DNA of 64,000 nt from Alloalcanivorax dieselolei B5 (GTDB lineage: Bacteria > Pseudomonadota > Gammaproteobacteria > Pseudomonadales > Alcanivoracaceae), in the NCBI RefSeq assembly GCF_000300005.1, contig NC_018691.1, positions 4,545,001 through 4,609,000 on the forward strand. Reading direction: 5' to 3'. Position 1 is the stretch's first letter. The number at the start of each line of letters is the position of its first letter. The notes under the pieces were generated by a model. It ran no database searches. It had not been told where the DNA came from and worked only from the letters and a program-made list of their open reading frames with translations. The translations under genes were made by a program, and so were the position numbers. This document shows positions 62,469 to 64,000 of the stretch, piece after piece.

Positions 62469-62540
62469 CCTGGCCTGCGGGAAGAGGTCCGGGTTGCTCC
62501 GCATGGTGAAATATCAGCGACTCGTGAGCCGCGACAAACC

Positions 62541-62891
62541 CTATTTGGCGCCGCTCAACTGCAACATATGAATCACGGTGGCGCGAATTTCCTCGTCGCT
62601 GCAATCCACGCACCCGCCCCGGGGCGGCATCGCGTTCACACCATTGATGGCCTCGCGCACGATAGCGTCAAAGCCTTCCTCTTCCACTTCGTGGGACCAG
62701 TGCAAGCGGTTTTCCTTGGCCACTATCGGCGCGCCGCCGGCCCCACTGGAATGACAAACCACACAGTATTGTTGATAGAGGGACGCACCGTCGCGAACCG
62801 CCTTTTCTCCGGAAGAAGAAGCACTGTCGGCATCCGTGCACGCCGCCAGCACCAACGGCAATGTCATGATAAAAAAAGATCGCATCAACAT
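62541..62891 (-). CDS. Cytochrome c5-like lipoprotein
   Basis: A 116-residue protein with a lipoprotein signal (TLPLVLAACTD) and one heme-binding motif, CVVCH. A methionine ligand is likely in VNAMPPRGG, and a second cysteine pair (GGCVDCSDEEI) gives the disulfide typical of cytochrome c5. It is a periplasmic electron carrier anchored to a membrane. Start MLMRSFF chosen with AAGAG 6 bases upstream; the longer frame lacks conserved sequence. No obvious operon partner. Confidence 0.87.
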   Translation of the reverse strand: MLMRSFFIMTLPLVLAACTDADSASSSGEKAVRDGASLYQQYCVVCHSSGAGGAPIVAKENRLHWSHEVEEEGFDAIVREAINGVNAMPPRGGCVDCSDEEIRATVIHMLQLSGAK

Positions 62892-63065
62892 GATCAACTC
62901 TTGGCGGTACGTTCCCGGACTCACCCCAAACGAGGGAAAGGGGTATGGCTTTTTTAAGTAACGCGTGGATCGCGTAGCGAAAAGTATAGCGTTGCCGTCC
63001 GGCACAAACATGACAACCGGATGGGCGCCGGGCGACGCTTGGGTCAAGGGGAGATGCGTTCCGGA

Positions 63066-63593
63066 TCAGCCGGATCGGGTAGCGGATTTCAAGTCCAGGG
63101 ACAGCCCGGCCACCACCAGCCGTACATTATGGCAACGTTGCGCCAGCGCCTGGTTGAGCCAGCCGAGTTCATCGCCGAAGCGACGGGTGAGCGGGTCCAT
63201 GCCGATAATGCCGAGCCCCACTTCATTGCTGACGATCACCAGCGGGCCGGGATACTCGACCAGGGCCTCAAGGAAATCGTCGCGTTCCTTCTGGCAGCGT
63301 TGCTCGCCGGCGTGCAGCAGGTTGCTCAGCCAAAGGCTCATGCAATCGATCAGCAGACACGGCGCCGACGGCGCCTGCTCGCGCAGTACCCGGCCCAGCG
63401 CCAGCGGTTCTTCCACCAGCCCCCAATGGTCCGGGCGGCGGTGGCGATGCCGCTCAATACGATCGAGCATCTCCCCGTCCCCGGCGGTGGCGGTGGCCAC
63501 GTAGGTCACCGGGCGGCCGCTGTTCGCCGCCGCCCGCTCCGCTTCCGCGCTTTTGCCGGAACGGATACCGCCGAGGATCAGGGTATGCGTCAT
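63066..63593 (-). CDS. cobU: Adenosylcobinamide kinase / adenosylcobinamide-phosphate guanylyltransferase
   Basis: The bifunctional enzyme makes adenosylcobinamide-GDP for CobS. The 175-residue protein has the P-loop LILGGIRSGKSAEAE, YVATATAGDGEMLDRIERHR with the guanylylated histidine, LLIDCMSLWLSNLL and VSNEVGLGIIGMDPLTRRFGD. It is detached from the main cobalamin loci by about 9 kb and follows the flavin oxidoreductase gene on the same strand by 5 bases. Confidence 0.95.
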   Translation of the reverse strand: MTHTLILGGIRSGKSAEAERAAANSGRPVTYVATATAGDGEMLDRIERHRHRRPDHWGLVEEPLALGRVLREQAPSAPCLLIDCMSLWLSNLLHAGEQRCQKERDDFLEALVEYPGPLVIVSNEVGLGIIGMDPLTRRFGDELGWLNQALAQRCHNVRLVVAGLSLDLKSATRSG

Positions 63594-63598
63594 CAGGA

Positions 63599-64000
63599 TC
63601 AGCTCGCGGCGCGCAGCGCCGGAGAGGCAACCTTGCCGTTGAGCTCGGCCTTGGCGGCTTCGTATTCCCGCGCCAGGCGGTCCACGTGGTCGGCCGCGGA
63701 GACCACCTTGTCCACCGCGCCAATACCCTGGCCGCAGCCCCAGATGTCTTTCCAGGCCTTGGCCTTGCTGTTGCCGCCGGAACCGAAGTTCATCTTCGAC
63801 GGATCGCTTTCCGGCAGGTCCTCCGGGTCGAGGCCGGCATTGCGGATGGACGGCGCCAGGTAGTTGCCGTGCACGCCGGTGAACAGGTTGCTGTAGACGA
63901 TATCGTTGGCGGAGCTGTCGACGATCATCTGCTTGTAGCCTTCCGCCGCGTTGGCTTCCTCGCTGGCGATGAACATGGAGCCGATGTAGGCCAGGTCCGC
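63599..64000 (-). CDS. NAD(P)H-dependent flavin oxidoreductase / nitronate monooxygenase-like (5' part off the window)
   Basis: The C-terminal 133 residues of a TIM-barrel FMN enzyme are visible. ADLAYIGSMFIASEEANAAEGYKQMIVDSSAND is the conserved phosphate-binding end of the barrel, followed by FTGVHGNYLAPSIRNAGLDP and WGCGQGIGAV. This matches the nitronate monooxygenase/2-nitropropane dioxygenase family, in the branch that also includes enoyl-ACP and other flavin reductases. The start is beyond the window. cobU follows 5 bases later, so they are probably cotranscribed by chance of position. Confidence 0.85.
   Translation of the reverse strand, partial: ADLAYIGSMFIASEEANAAEGYKQMIVDSSANDIVYSNLFTGVHGNYLAPSIRNAGLDPEDLPESDPSKMNFGSGGNSKAKAWKDIWGCGQGIGAVDKVVSAADHVDRLAREYEAAKAELNGKVASPALRAAS

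Noticed and set aside
1-64000. CRISPR arrays, tRNA or rRNA genes, prophage and insertion sequences
   Set aside because: I looked for regular spacer repeats, cloverleaf-like sequences and transposase or phage proteins and found none I could support.

Overview
The window is high-GC bacterial chromosome, densely packed on both strands. Gene content (DmdB/DmdC-like acyl-CoA enzymes, a TonB/BtuFCD cobalamin system, Pseudomonas-type REP repeats, a CopA/CopB copper pair, Vfr/CRP-type sites) points to a marine gammaproteobacterium. My best guess is the Alcanivoracaceae (Alcanivorax/Alloalcanivorax); this is inferred from gene content, not from any search. I saw no rRNA, tRNA, CRISPR, prophage or insertion sequence. 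The window opens inside ahpF and closes inside a nitronate-monooxygenase-like gene.

Layout. 1-2.6 kb: peroxide defence (ahpF, ahpC) and a hydrolase that has lost its nucleophile serine. 2.7-7.5 kb: a Cache-domain chemoreceptor, then a copper-resistance operon (small Cys/His-rich protein, copA, copB) behind a MerR/CueR-like promoter. 7.5-11.6 kb: carbonic anhydrase, an SlyD-like isomerase, an acyl-CoA ligase and a LysR regulator. 11.7-16.1 kb: a somewhat AT-richer block with two tandem LuxR-type regulators behind a perfect CRP-type site and a convergent repeat-containing lipoprotein. 16.2-26.1 kb: an acyl-CoA/malonyl-CoA catabolic cluster (acyl-CoA synthetase, permease, aldehyde dehydrogenase, acyl-CoA dehydrogenase, acetoacetyl-CoA reductase, malonyl-CoA decarboxylase, and divergently MaoC hydratase and isochorismatase-like hydrolase). 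Its two promoter regions share an AAGTA-N4-TACTT-like operator. 26.1-29.7 kb: a FixL/FixJ-like two-component pair and an MFS transporter.

29.7-39.9 kb is the most unusual part: an Mrp/ApbC Fe-S carrier diverging from an apparently sigma-54-driven ABC importer, a GntR/UTRA repressor, an AprA-like flavoprotein with an AprB-like two-cluster ferredoxin, a HEAT-repeat protein, a 7Fe ferredoxin, a DUF971 protein and a ferredoxin-NADP reductase. Three copies of a CTTGT-N4-ACAAG palindrome lie at the three promoters or gaps, as expected for one regulon under the local GntR protein. The gene set looks like nitrogen- and substrate-regulated import followed by NADPH/ferredoxin-driven redox chemistry on an unknown small molecule.

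39.9-64 kb: a thioredoxin-reductase-like enzyme with its Rrf2 regulator; then cobalamin uptake and late synthesis (cobQ, cobO, cobB, btuD, btuC, btuF, btuB with a clear cobalamin riboswitch, cobD, cbiB, and divergently cobT, cobC, cobS; cobU lies 9 kb away). Between them are a WaaP/InaA-like kinase, a methyltransferase broken by one amber codon, an OmpR-type two-component system, and a two-gene operon of secreted phosphatase-like lipoproteins with 11-bp direct repeats upstream. A small cytochrome c5-like lipoprotein and the partial flavin oxidoreductase complete the window. No early corrin-ring genes are present, so the set supports salvage or late-stage assembly only.
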